From Desarmillaria ectypa (Eukaryota > Basidiomycota > Agaricomycetes > Agaricales > Physalacriaceae), in the NCBI GenBank assembly GCA_030407005.1, contig JAUDYN010000004.1:3224001-3288000 (forward strand): DNA of 64,000 bases, in the 5' to 3' direction. Both the position numbers and the translations under genes were made by a program. The notes under the pieces were generated by a model that was given only the letters and a program-made list of their open reading frames with translations, was not told where the DNA came from and made no database searches. This document shows positions 46,553 through 58,664 of this stretch, piece after piece; within the stretch, counting starts at the first letter, position 1, and every line of letters starts with the position of its first letter.

Positions 46553-49500
46553 GTGTCATCTTTGACCGTACATCGTCATCTTTGATGAACATCTATTTCT
46601 AGGAACACGATGTATTGATACCTGGCGCATTGCATGACTCGCGATATTCAACTCTTCCAATTTGGAAAAAGGCTGTCCTCAAGGAGGATTCTGAGCACCG
46701 AGATCGGTAAAGGAAGCAAAGAAACGAGGTTTGGCGGGTGCTACCGCTGGAATCCGTATGATCCACTGCCCAACGACCACAAACTCGTCATAGTGCATAT
46801 GAGAAAGTTCTCTAACACATTGCATCAGAATATGCGTGGTACTTGGCATTAAAGGAGATCCGTGCCAAAAATATCTTGCTGCTCTTCGTTGGCTATGAGG
46901 CTTGACGATTGGTGGAACTTTTATAGATATAGGATGTGAACTCAGCACCCTCTGGAAGGTGCAGAAGGCGTTCCTCGTATTGCCGAGGTAAGGGTTCAGT
47001 TCAGTATACATCTCTCAGGATCTGAACAAAAGCATGGAAGTTCACACAACAAACGCCGTTTGGTTCCACCAATCAACCGCTCAATACCAAGCTCGGGCTG
47101 TATTTTTCCAGATGGCGATTCTGGCTGCATAAGTATGTACGAGCCGTAGATTGGAACCGAGTAAGTTCGCTATCCACATGCTTGTGTGATACTACTAACG
47201 GTCCTTCAGTCGTATCCTCACGTTGTCAACCCTACGACATCGGACCACCCAGTAGGCCATCCAAGTTATCTGTATGGACTTTGATCAAGATGCCAGAGGC
47301 TTCCGACCGTTGTGTAACTCATGCTTCTTGAGACAGCAGGACCTGGACTGAAGTGCCCGTGTGAAGTAGACTTGGCCAAAGTCAAAGCAACCCTCCGGCC
47401 TAAAAAACCTAAACCTGGGGGGATGTAACACTCGTAAGGTTAAGGCGTCTGCGGTACAATGTTAGGTTGAATCTGATAAGGAACGATCGATGAATCGTAC
47501 ATTTGCGTTGACCGTTTTTCAGACTTTCGGAACGGCCAGTCTTCTTCCACGAATAACCCACAAACGGCGATAAGGTCTCCACTCTGCACATCTGAAAGAC
47601 CTGTCTTCGGGCTTCCTCGGTTCGCTAGAGTGGTCGCATGGGCGTGACCCTTCAAGAATTTTTACAGATACTTGTAATTGATTGGATGGAGAAGGCAGAT
47701 GTATACCAAGTGCATTAAACGAGGTGATCGCATCTCGCCATTGGGTAACCGGTGCTTTCTTTAACACTCACGTCCGATACTTCGGTCAGTTCTGAACTTC
47801 CTTCTCCTGTCCATCTGGCCAGATTGTCGCACTTCCATCTGAAATGGATCGATCTCTTCTGTATTTTACTGCGATGGGACTCCGGCTCATATATGTGTTT
47901 ATCAGTGACAGTGTGCTTGTAGTGAATTACTTGGTATGGAATGGCACTAGCCTCGGTTCAATTCTTTGATATCTCTAGGAACTAGTGATAGACAACATGG
48001 CGGGTTTACGTGAATCGAACCGAATTTGATGGCCTCCTGGCATTGCGAAATGTGATCCCAGGGCCACAATTCTTGATCTTGGCCGAAACTTAGGATACAC
48101 TTCCTGGGCAAGTGACGTCTCTTCTTCAAATGATCGCAAGGTGATGGGTTGACAGGATCCTGCATCCTATAAAGCAGAGGGCGCCTTGGAGTTGGAGTGG
48201 TATCTTCCTTCGCCTCTCCAAACATGTGTCTTTATCGACAGTGAGTTTCGTCGGCCTTGGTTAGCGGGAGAATGCTTACACCTTTTTGCTTATCTTAGGG
48301 TCAGAAACATCTACACGCGGTCAGCACTATTCCGTCTTCGCTACTCTGGGGCACTAACTGGTTTGTAGTTGTGGCCACGGCGTAACGCTGGTATGGGCTT
48401 TCTAGCTTCCTGATGTGGCTTATATAAGGCTCACCCTTGTACGATCATCGAGCCTGACGAAGAGGTAAGATAATCACCGTGATATGAAGAATGTACACTA
48501 AAATATCGACTAGATTAAATGTGACCTGGTCCAATGTAAATTCAGCATGGCGCATCCAAAGACTTGCAAGCCTCCTACGTGTAACCAGACTTGCTGGCAA
48601 TAGTCGGTTCTTCTTTTGTGTTTGTAGATTGGACAAAGACTGACTCGTTACTAGCCATCAATATCCGCAACAATATTGTAGGATTTTGTTCGTGGCCCGA
48701 CGACTAGGATTCATTGACGTTAACGTTTCAGCCCCCAACATCAACGCTTTGTGCCCCCAGTGTAGCAGTAGCAGCAAGGTAGCATATGGGAATTATAAGT
48801 AAACATTATTGTCGACCTCTTACGTAGTATAATACAACTGCGGTGTGCCGGGGCATATAAACTCGGTCTTTTGATGGTATTGACCAGAAACTTGGGCGAA
48901 CGGTGACTATTCCGACCTCCATGATAGGAATGATGAGGCAGAAGACCGAAAAGCTATTTATAACAAGCGACAACCCCTTCAGCCGCTCACACTGGTACAA
49001 ATCCCTAGCTGATAAATTGAAACTTGCTTATTTGTGGTACTTGTTCATAAATGAACCAAACCAAGCCAGATGTTTGCTGTGATGACGTCCATTGTAGAAC
49101 AAATTTTGATAGTTTGACCTGGGCTACACAACTAGAAGGGAAGGGGGTTCGCGTTAGCCCGGCAATCGTCGTGGTTCGTCCTACCAGTCCAGGCACCAAG
49201 TCGTGTAGGTATTCCACCAGAACCACGATCTTAAGGCGCGTGACGCATTGATCCATTTTGTACATTGCATAAGTAGACCAGTGACCTCGTTCACTAATAG
49301 GTGTTCCACTCCCCCGCCATTAAAGTTTTCCCTTCTTCCCATATATGAAGCCAATAATGAAGTTCTAAACCCTTGTAAGGGGCTATATATTGTGACGGCC
49401 GATTTCAAGTGTTTCAGGTCGTTGCAATAGTCTTCAAGCGCGTGGGGTGTGGTGTTACCACAAGGTCACCGCCTCGTTATTGACCGGATGGCATATTACA

Positions 49501-50754
49501 ACACGTTGAGTTGTTGGTGGTAGTAAAAGCAATAACGTAGGGGAACGAGCTGAAAAGGAATAATATAACACTGCAGGCCCGACAGCATGGGTGACACCAA
49601 TGAGATAGTTGGGGGACCCACCTTCCTACGTCTGATTGTACTATCAAGCTGCGTCTATTTTCGTGGTCGCCACCTAGTTATCCTGTCTACTGCTAGTGCC
49701 ATCTATCAAGATACTGCATCGGCGTCTAAAGCCTCTATCATCCGACCGTCACACATTTCTTACTTTGGGTGTCTTAGCCGAATATTCTGCAGGTAAGAGG
49801 TAGCCCTCAAGTTGCTGGAAGCAAGTTCCTAGGGGAAGCTATGGCGCTAAAAGGTCTGAAACTTGGCATGACGCCCCAGGCGATTATCTCTAGTTCGACG
49901 GGTTGCAGCTATCATTGAACATAGGTGAATACTCTTGCATCATCTGGAGATGAGAGTATTAACAATCATTGAGTCGCAAACATTACGACAACTCACCTGT
50001 GAAGGAGGGGGAGGAGCATGCACTAGGCATGTTGTCTGGGCAAAAGCCATCACTCTCCATATCGCCGACAGCCGTCGACATAAAGTTTTGAATGGTGGGG
50101 GATTGAAATTGGATGTAACGATGGCCTCTGAGCATTGTCATCGGTCCTTCCGTCGCCCGAAATGGGGAGGGAAGCAGCCACCCACAAACATTATTATCGA
50201 TCTTTGGGTCCAGATCATATAGACCGAAGTGGACATCATCAAATGGGGTGGTGTGCTGTCGAGGCCGTCATATTTATCACATTGCATCCTCCATATCCTA
50301 GCACACTATTTCTTCTCCAAGCACCCCTGCCTTCTACCGAAACAGTGCTCCACCCAGTTCTCGCCCTCTATAAGGATGGGTTCCCTTGATGTTCCGCTGG
50401 CCACCAGTAGCGTGTAAGATGCGAAAAGAAGTCTCTGGGGAATTTGATGGTGCTGAAAGGTCTTCATCACCAAGACCTATGGTTAACGCGGTATGAATAG
50501 GAAAGCTATCGGTGAACGAGAGAAAGTTCCCTTGCTCGACTGGGACAGGTCGCGATTTATCTTGAGAGGAGAAAATTGAAGGGATCCAAGTCACAAATGC
50601 AACAACAGCTTACACTAGTGAGGGGAGGGAAGATGAAAAAACATTAAGTTGGATGTATGTTGAATAAAACGTTGTCTCAAGAGCCCGGACCGGTCTATAA
50701 TAGGTGCTCACTTAATTATGTTTCTATCAAAAGACGATACTTGAAACTGGCAAT
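46553..50754. other. Gene-poor interval, 4.2 kb
   Basis: No open frame here exceeds about 110 codons, and none shows a domain, a splice-joined extension or codon coherence. The minus-strand frame 46679-47011 and plus-strand frame 49935-50222 were inspected and not supported. I found no terminal inverted repeat, long terminal repeat or transposase/RT motif by eye. The region may be decayed mobile DNA or non-coding RNA sequence; nothing positive can be claimed. Confidence 0.55.
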
Positions 50755-50857
50755 GGCTCAATGGTCTAGTAGTATGATTCGCGCTTCGGGGTTCTTCCCA
50801 GTGATTACAAAATCATTCATATGTGCGAGGTCCCGGGTTCAACTCCCGGTTGAGCCC
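50755..50857 (+). tRNA. tRNA-Pro(CGG) with 31-nt intron
   Basis: Acceptor stem GGCTCAA pairs with TTGAGCC (50850-50856), discriminator C at 50857. D-arm GGTCTAGTAGTATGATT. T-arm CCGGG-TTCAACT-CCCGG. The anticodon stem CGCGC pairs with GTGCG (one G-U). The 5' side of the loop is TTCGGG, giving anticodon CGG (50787-50789). Intron 50791-50821 interrupts after position 37, the standard site. The mature tRNA has 72 nt plus CCA. Confidence 0.9.
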
Positions 50858-50861
50858 TTTT
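50858..50861 (+). terminator. Pol III termination T-run
   Basis: TTTT follows the discriminator base of the tRNA-Pro directly, as expected for RNA polymerase III. Confidence 0.7.
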
Positions 50862-52265
50862 GCTTCCAGTGCAACCTTGTCAGAATCTTACGGTTGTAAT
50901 CCACCTGGAAATATTGGATATCTATGATTGTACCTTGTAAATAGAATATACATGGAACTTTGGTAAATTATTCTTCTTAACTGGCAGTCACGTGATAGGT
51001 AAGTTCCCTCGACCAAAATGTCCCTCAGCGAGGGAGGGTACCTTACCAGTAGCTTGCTTAGCCTCTGTGTATGAAAGCCTAGGTTTCGTGCACTACCCTA
51101 AGCAGCAGCGACGTTTTATCGAACCGAGATACAATGGGGTCGCGTTGATCAGCGATCGATCCAATCTTTTTGTTTGCCGGTACTACTTAGGCTGCGCTGA
51201 GTGACCGCCGCCTAGCGCTAGCTTCATGTTGGAATTGGAATTGATCCGTAGCTCCGTAGCTACTATAAGTGTCGCCACATGTACAGCAGTTACTTAGCTA
51301 TGTATTTCCTGGACTACGTACAGGTTAGTTATTACTATAGGTACAATGGCTGTATTTAAGTAGCTATAAGCTGGCTGATGAAACCTCGCCAGCTTCTTAA
51401 CCCACACACTCTCTGGTATACTTTGTACATTATATTTGGAGAAGAGACAGAACGCATCACGAATTCTCACACTTCACTTAACAGCAAAAAGTCCAATCAA
51501 CGGAAGGCTATTGTTGCCTGTCCTTCGACGATGGTTTGTAGCCCGAAAGATATGTACAAGCATAGGGCCAACGTCACTAAGTAGTGGACATACTACAAAC
51601 AGAATACGACACGACCCAGTATTCTATGACGGAGGTTGGAACTTGTGAATGGCGAATTTATCCAAATTCCATATTTTTCTAATTGAACACACTACGGGAG
51701 TATTCTTCTGAAGGTTTTGACCTCATCTTACCAACGAATCTGATGTTTACGGCGTTGTTCAATCAGAAGATGGAAAGTCAAGCCTGATCATCCTACAGGA
51801 GGAAAGTCTACCTTTAAATCTCTGCCCAGCATCATCTTATCAGTGGGAATATGTTTACTAAAAGAAGACCCGCTACCATTAACTGGCAAACACCTGGAAG
51901 GCTGACTCGGGAGTTGAACGTAAACCCCGGCCGAGTTTTTATGCGTCTACTATCAAGCTCAAACCAGGCCATGTTGTTACAGGGCTCACTGTGGACATCT
52001 GATTATCGGCCTAGCGCCTGTCCGCGTTGGTTCTAAGATCCTTGTACCTATATGCGGTTTCAGGGGCCCAACCAGGAGCAGAACCGAGCGCTAGAGTGTC
52101 GGTCCAGCGCCTGTCAGAACTTTATGTACCTTAGCCTAAGGTGTATTGAATACATATACATATGTCCTACAACCAGTAGATACAACATTAGAGTTTGCAA
52201 GAAAGCGAAATGAAAGTAACAATGTGAGGGGGTATCCATATTGAATCCGAAACAGACCAGAAAGA
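50862..52265. other. Gene-poor interval, 1.4 kb
   Basis: AT-rich sequence with short words repeated irregularly, such as CCGTAGCT and TAGCTA around 51247-51375. Open frames are under 75 codons. I see no gene and no complete element. Confidence 0.5.
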
Positions 52266-55205
52266 TTATTTCTTCACCGCCCGAAGCTGCGCTCTTAGTT
52301 GACCATTCTCCGTTTGCATTGCGTTCAATTCATCCAATAATGCAGCCTTTTGATTCTGCTCCGACGAAACCATGGCGTCGAGTTGTTCCTGTGCGGCCTT
52401 CAATGCCGTACGGGACTCAGCAAGTTGTGCCTCCAGCTGTTTCTTGATAGCTTCCTGAGCAGACGCAGCTTCTTCAGCCAGGGTCAACGCTCGGGCGCTT
52501 AACGTGTTGTTGGCCTCAGTAAGTTGCCGGCATGTTTCAGCCTGTTCAGCCGCCTGCATTTCAATCTCCAGCTTCTGTGACGTGATCATATCCACACTGT
52601 CTTGTAATCGGTGCATTTCATCCTCCCTATATGATAATAATAAGTCATGACAAGATAGATTTGATGCATCCGGGAACACTCACAACCCAGCGTATCTGGA
52701 TGCCATGCTCATATTCCTGTCCTCCAACATCCGCACCTGCTTTTGATAGGTCTCTAAAGCAATACTGCCCTCCTGCGCCAGCTTTTGAGCACGGTCAGCG
52801 TTCTTTTTCAACAGATCATGCGCCTGGGCAAACCGAAGCAGGCGTTCAATAAGCGACCTATCGTCCGCCACCAGCGCTTGCACTCGGGCAGCAAAGGCCT
52901 CCACTGTGAATGAACCTGGAGTAGGCGACGAATTTGCGCCTGAACGTATATCATAAAGGGCTTTGAGGGACCGCACATCCAGATCCGAGAGAGATTTGGC
53001 AGAGTTGTTGTGACCTAGACTGCTAGGACTGGAAGGGGCTGATGCCGTTGGTGATCCAGTCCGGAACTGCCTTTGAATGTTGAATTTGGCGGCGCGAGCT
53101 TCGGGGGAAGGGAGCATAGCCCAGAGAGGTTGGAGGACAGCGACAATCTTGGCTGCATCGCCTGTAAATTCGGTGGGAAATGTAGCAGTTGGCGTAATCG
53201 GGGAGCGAATTGTACCACTATTCTTCTCTAGTTGCTCCTAAAAAGGTGTCAAACACAATGGCTCGGATGAACAGGAACTACATGCCTTCATTTTCTGAGT
53301 AACTATACGAGCCTCTTTCTTGGCATCTTCTCGTTCACGCCGGGCCTCCTCGAGGTCGTGAAGAAGAGCTTCGCGCTTCGACACTTCTTCATCAAGTTTC
53401 TTCATCGTTTCCTCCAGCTCCTTTTCTAAATCTGGTCTAGAGCCTACTCTTTCAAGGTAAAGATCCACCGAAGACAGGAGAGCCCTCAAAGACAGCTCGC
53501 GAGAGAATAACGGCACAGAATGTTTGTGAACGAGCGCTTGGATCAGGGCTTGCCCTTCCTCAAGACTGTCGGTCGCCTTTTGTAATAGAGAAACATCTTC
53601 TTCCCGTACTCTGTCCATCTCGTCCTGTAGTCTTGCAAGATCCTCCAACTTCTCGTCCTCCAAACGTGCGCGCTCATTATCCCAAGCTGATCGATCCTCC
53701 TCCCACTCTGCCTGTAATTGTCGCAACTCGGCGTCCTTGTCCTCTACCAACTGTTGCTGCGCCGCCTCTCGTGCCTGTGCCAATGTCGACTCGTTTCCTG
53801 CAGCCTGAGTATTGGACGACTCAAGGGCCTTCAATTCATCCTGCAGAGCAGCCAGCCGCAAGTCTCGTTCTTCCCGCTCGCGTTCCCAGTCCCTCTTCTC
53901 CTCTAACAGATCCTGAAATTCATTTTCCAAAGATTCGATCTTGGGCATCTCCTGCTCTAAAGCGGCAATGGTATCCTGAGCATTCTGAAGCTCTATGTCC
54001 ATCATCGTTTCGACCTGCTCCTTCTCAAATTTTAAATGGGACAGCTCTTTCGCCATGTCTGCCTGCTTTTGTCCTGCGGCTTTCAGCGAATCGGTCGCGG
54101 CTTTGAGTTTCTCTTCTAGGGAAAAGATTTCTCGGGCAGCAGAATCCGGAGAACGTTGGCGCGTGGGCACGATAGCATCCGCATGACCTGCGAAAAAGTG
54201 AGCACCATCAAACTTGGTAAAAGAAGAATCTGCAATGGATGTCGCTGTTGGACTGAGTGAGAGGCTTCTGTTCGGGGTCTCGTAGCCAGAGTCACGGTGA
54301 TTTCGAGGAGTGCTGTAGCCATTTGTAGACGAAGGAGCCATCTTTTTCTCCATGCTACGGACAGAATAGCTGAGAACTCCTGCACGATGTTCCAGCAGGC
54401 GCTTATTTATCTCGTTCACTCGCTCCGAGACGCGCCATAATTCCTTCTGCGCAATATCAACGCGGCGATTAGCGGACTCAAGCTGTTCCTCGGTCTGCTT
54501 GGACATCTTTTTATTCGACTGATTGACCTTGGACAAAGATACCGCAGCATCCCGGATCTTCGTTTCTAGAGTGAGCTTTTTCTCCGTGGCGCCGAGTCGA
54601 GACATGAGGATTTGGTGTTCCTACACGTTGTTACACGAATGTTCATAGTGCATAGCATAGCGACGTACCTTCTTCAGTTCATCGACTTCTTCAAAACTGA
54701 GGATCTCAAACTCCCGGCTGTCCACTACGGCGTCACTGGCCAACAAACTGAGCAACAGCTCGTCTCGATTGTTGAGCCGACTGGATGATCGCTTGTATTC
54801 CGAGTCCATTGATGACGGTTTCACAGACTTTCGAGTGACAATTCGGGAGGGAGGTGCTCGCGGTGGTGAGGGCCCAACCGGAGAACTGGATAACTGTCCG
54901 TTGGAAATAATGAGTGAGCTAGTCGAAACGTTTGACGAACGAAGCGATGATTTTGGTGCAGTACCATCGTTCACTAAGGGAGGAGGCAGTTTCTGCTTGT
55001 CCTTTCTAAGAAAGAGGCCTGCCGTCGTCATCTTTGGGCTTCCGAAGGGTGAGGTAACTCCGTTCGTTGACGTCGGAGACTGCGGGGGCCACGTCGTACC
55101 AGATTTTAATGGTGGTAAGTCATTGGTATCGATTGGTGGTGGCGATGCCGGCGGCTCCTGGACTGTGGTGGTCGCCGCACCGAGAAAGCGCCTGACGCCA
55201 TTCAT
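52266..55205 (-). CDS. Uds1-domain coiled-coil protein (up-regulated during septation)
   Basis: Large fungal protein with the Uds1 domain named after a septation-induced S. pombe protein; probably a cytoskeletal or septum-linked scaffold. Four exons: 54669-55205, 53286-54620, 52684-53237 and 52266-52626, giving 928 aa. The start MNGVRRFLG is followed by about 140 disordered Pro/Ser-rich residues. The Uds1 domain spans the first splice: RDELLLSLLASDAVVDSREF, EVDELKK, then LGATEKKLTLETKIRDAA. After a Ser-rich linker, residues about 310-590 and 790-928 form long coiled coils (EMPKIESLENEFQDLLEEK, QLEAQLAESRTALKAAQE). Intron 2 (53238-53285) uses the GC donor AAG/GCATGT; no GT site keeps frame. 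Confidence 0.85.
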
Positions 55206-55774
55206 ACCGACGGGAAGCAGGAGTACTGACCAGCGATGCTGTGCCTGACTTGCGATGGAAGCAGTTGGCAAACAACTCCACGTGGATACATGGACCTCGA
55301 ACTGTGGGCGAGACCTGGAACGCAGCTTGTTGAACAATAATGCCAAGGGTTGTCGCTCTTGATATGTACTCCAGTACTTTGGGGCTAATGCACAACTCTA
55401 GAGCCAGCCGCATTTTTCCAATTTGAACTCTTCCGAGGCGTATCGTACAACTTAACCGCCGTCACAGAACTTTGAGGTATCAGGCATCTGAGAAGTAACG
55501 CTGGAATAAATGTTAATTACCGTGCATATGGCGTACGTATGTTACGAAAGTAGCAGATATATATGGCATAATCAGAGATGGAAATCACGGGCCAGGGCTG
55601 AGATAAACGAGAAATAGGGTTCCTTTGACCCTTCAAACACCATAACTGCCACTGAACTCGAAGCTTGAAGCCTCATCGGGCTTCCAATGAATGTTGATAT
55701 TACCCCTCATATACAGCGTGTTGTATCTATGTTGCATCAGCACAAGACTATCCCAGATGAGCGAACGAATACTC
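55206..55774. other. Intergenic, 0.57 kb
   Basis: Upstream of the Uds1 gene and downstream of the decayed gene at 55775-56263. The Uds1 frame stays open upstream of its ATG (to 55346 with no ATG), but that part is not protein-like. Nothing else to annotate. Confidence 0.5.
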
Positions 55775-56263
55775 CTACTGTACAGATCCCTCAATATCAT
55801 CCACGATATTTTGGAACTCTTCCGCTGTCATTTTCTTCATCTTGAACGTGAGCGGACCACCCAAGCAGAGCATGGCACCAAGGACTTCGCCGTCGTTGCA
55901 GACACCATCATACATCCACTTTGAAGACCCCGTTTTACAGGACGTTTTCCACTAAAAATCCGCGTCAACTCCATCACGAACCATAGCCGGTACCAATTTC
56001 ACTCACGGTCAGTTGCTTCTTGATGCCACTTCACGCTGCAGATTTAAGCTTCTCCGCTCCGGCGTTCACCTGCTCCGGCGTCGTGCCTTTGGCTTGCTTC
56101 CAGCGATCTCCTCCTCTAGACTTGCTGCATATTGGGCAAGTTCTACAAGCACCGCGCGGGAAGCTTCAGGATCCTCTGGAACTGGATAGTTTTTCGAGTC
56201 TGCTAAGATGACAACAACTTTATCGGCTGTAAGGTTGAGCCGCGTCCTTTTTGGCGGCGGCAC
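55775..56263 (-). pseudogene. Decayed small gene, family not recognised
   Basis: Two exon-like pieces on the minus strand: 56007-56263 and 55775-55951, joined by a clean 55-nt GT-AG intron. Translation is protein-like throughout but broken: the expected start is GTG, not ATG (PPPKRTRLNLTADKV follows), the frame slips by one base near 56103 (after EEEIAGSKP), and an in-frame TGA lies near 56037. After the intron, 58 codons are fully open (WKTSCKTGSSKWMYDG, then LGAMLCLGGPLTFKMKKM) to TAG 55775-55777. Three lesions argue for a recent pseudogene; assembly errors are the alternative. An AG/GTGAAC...CAG splice inside exon 1 does not restore the frame. I do not know the family. Confidence 0.45.
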
Positions 56264-57315
56264 CAGAAGACACGTCGGATTTTCATTTGCAGGTTGTAGG
56301 GGACGACACCAACGATTACCTTTAAGAAATACGCGTAAATAATGGTGTTGGCGTGTGAGACAGTGGTAAAGAGCGAATGAAGAAGAAAGACTGGGAAAAC
56401 GCGTTCAAATAAGTTTGCATATATCACGTGCCGTTTTTCGGAAGGCGGGACTATATCCAAAGTGGCATTCCACACCTCGATAGCAGCGGCGCACCTAGAG
56501 AAATTGAAATTATAAGTAGAATTAGGACAGAACTTACTCCCCCATACGCCCCTACGACCGTTGCGCCATTTGTTGGGTTCCTTTCCACCCTTTAGTTTGA
56601 CGGAGAATGGAGATCGCAGTAGGCTCGCCCAGACATGAAACGTCCGTGTCAGGTCATTAAATGGAAGATGACGGATCAAGGTAGGGTCGGAACCGGCAAG
56701 AACAATCCAACAACCGCTGAACCAGTAAACTTAGAACAACATAGTTGTTGTGACGGGTATTAGTTCATCAGCACAGCAAGTGTTCGAGATTCCGAATGAG
56801 TAAAGTCATTAAGAGATTCTGTACACATGATAGCATAGATTACTGAATTTTGACGCCAGGAAGCACAGTGTGGCGAGCTAATCTGAAAGTTAGGAGTGAC
56901 GCAGCCGCTCCACGATAAGAGAAAATGTCCCTTGCCTTCCCTGAAACCGGTATCACTCGAATCATTAGGAATGCTCTACATTGTCTACGGACAACAAAAT
57001 TGTGTTGATGAGTGATCCCTAACGAGATAGAGACACTGGTTGCACATAACGACTGCCAGTAAATGTGCACCTTTTAGGAAAGTCGCGTGGTTAAACCCTC
57101 AACCCTGCTAATGTAAGCATTACATAAGTGACTTGGGCAGAGGGTTGCCGGTTCGCCTTAAATTCTTTATCTCCCTTTTTTTGATTCTTTAGATCTCCCC
57201 ACCACCAACCAACCGCCCCACACCCGTAAGTCCCGCCACTCCCCTCATCGTTTTTCGCAGTGTTAGGCTCACCTGCTCCCTCTCTCCAGCTCATCCAACT
57301 TTATCTCTAGCTATC
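56264..57315. other. Intergenic, 1.05 kb, upstream of 14-3-3
   Basis: The minus-strand frame 56203-56679 overlaps the decayed gene in another frame and has no domain. The last 200 bp are pyrimidine-rich on the plus strand (runs of CCACC and CTCCC near 57195-57300), typical of a strong constitutive fungal promoter ahead of the 14-3-3 transcript. Confidence 0.5.
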
Positions 57316-57372
57316 GTGAGTGTTTGACGCGCCCCTGTACGCGTCGCCCCCGTGCTCAACAACATCTTTTAG
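57316..57372 (+). other. 5'-UTR intron directly before the 14-3-3 start codon
   Basis: GTGAGT at 57316 and CTTTTAG ending at 57372 define a 57-nt intron whose acceptor abuts the ATG at 57373. Its size and signals match the coding introns of the window. RNA data would settle it. Confidence 0.6.
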
Positions 57373-58302
57373 ATGCCTGAATCCCGTGAAGATTCCGTCT
57401 ACCTCGCCAAGCTCGCTGAACAGGCCGAGCGATATGAAGGTTAGCTTCAATCGCCTTGTTTTTGCATTCAGCCCCTTTGACCATATCTTTCTCAGAAATG
57501 GTCGAGAACATGAAGCGAGTTGCCTCGTCAGACCAGGAGCTTACCGTTGAGGAGCGTAATCTACTCTCCGTCGCCTACAAGAATGTTATCGGTGCCCGTC
57601 GTGCTTCGTGGAGAATCGTCTCTTCAATCGAGCAGAAGGAGGAGTCGAAAGGCAACGAGGCTCAAGTATCCATGATCAAGGGCTACCGGGAGAAGATCGA
57701 GAGTGAATTGGCAAAGATCTGCGAGGACATCCTCGACGTCCTTGACAAGCATCTGATCCCCTCTGCGGCGTCCGGCGAGTCGAAGGTCTTTTACCACAAG
57801 ATGTAGGTTTTCTAGATTCATCTATCCTGTGCTCTTATCTATCCATATTCCAGGATGGGTGACTACCACCGTTACCTGGCCGAATTTGCCACCGGCGACA
57901 AGCGGAAAGATAGTGCTGACAAGTCCCTAGAGGCGTACAAGGCTGCTTCAGACGTCGCTGTCACTGAGCTACCTCCCACACATCCTATCCGTCTTGGTCT
58001 TGCCCTTAACTTCTCCGTCTTCTACTACGAAATTCTCAACAGCCCCGACCGTGCATGCCATCTCGCCAAGCAAGCATTCGATGACGCCATTGCCGAGCTC
58101 GACACACTCTCAGAAGAGAGCTACAAAGACTCAACCCTCATCATGCAACTCCTCCGCGACAACCTCACGCTCTGGACCTCTGACATGCAGGACTCTGGTA
58201 AGCCTTTTTAAAATGTAGAAGACTGCTCTAATTTTCGCTGGCCCTACAGATAAGCCCCCTATTGAGAAGGAAGAGCCCGCTGATGCCCCGGCTGACGAAT
58301 AG
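57373..58302 (+). CDS. 14-3-3 protein
   Basis: Dimeric phosphoserine/threonine-binding adaptor acting in cytosol and nucleus. Four exons: 57373-57439, 57496-57802, 57854-58197 and 58250-58302, giving 256 aa. Both family signatures are intact: [11 protein letters not shown] near residue 42 and [15 protein letters not shown] near residue 217. The phosphopeptide-binding groove residues follow the usual pattern ([41 protein letters not shown]). The C-terminal tail is acidic ([13 protein letters not shown]), as is typical. Introns are 47-56 nt and in phase. A 5'-UTR intron appears to end right at the ATG. Confidence 0.96.
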
Positions 58303-58664
58303 ATGCTGCCCGCCGATTTTATTTCCGTTCTCACGTATTTCGACTCTGACGTTTCATCGTCGTGCTTCTTCTCTGCATCATCCCCTCATCCACTCTGCCA
58401 TCTGCATACACACCCTCACCAGCCGCGATGTTATATTATCCGTAGTCCGTTCATGTTCAATCCCTTTTGTCGTGTTATTAGTGTCTGGTAAAATGATAAA
58501 AGAAGAAATTCAGAAGTACTGTAAGATGTTTAAGATGTGATTGACTTTTGAGGCCAAGTCTTGAGAGATATCGTCACTTAGCTGTGGACGTATTGGTTTC
58601 GACTTGGGGACGGTCATTTTTGTCCTTGTCATCAGACGCCCACCATCCATGCTTTTCGCTTGCT
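58303..58664. other. Short intergenic region between 14-3-3 and BST1
   Basis: About 360 bp on the same strand, containing the 14-3-3 3'-UTR and BST1 promoter. The frame 58262-58540 is Ser/His-rich and overlaps the 14-3-3 end; not supported as a gene. Confidence 0.5.

Noticed and set aside
46679..47011. 110-codon minus-strand frame in the gene-poor interval
   Set aside because: Looked at as a transposase or reverse-transcriptase remnant; no catalytic motif found and no repeats flank it.
48001..48030. Possible T-loop (GGTTCGATTC on the minus strand) suggesting a second tRNA
   Set aside because: No matching acceptor stem, D-arm or anticodon arm could be folded around it.
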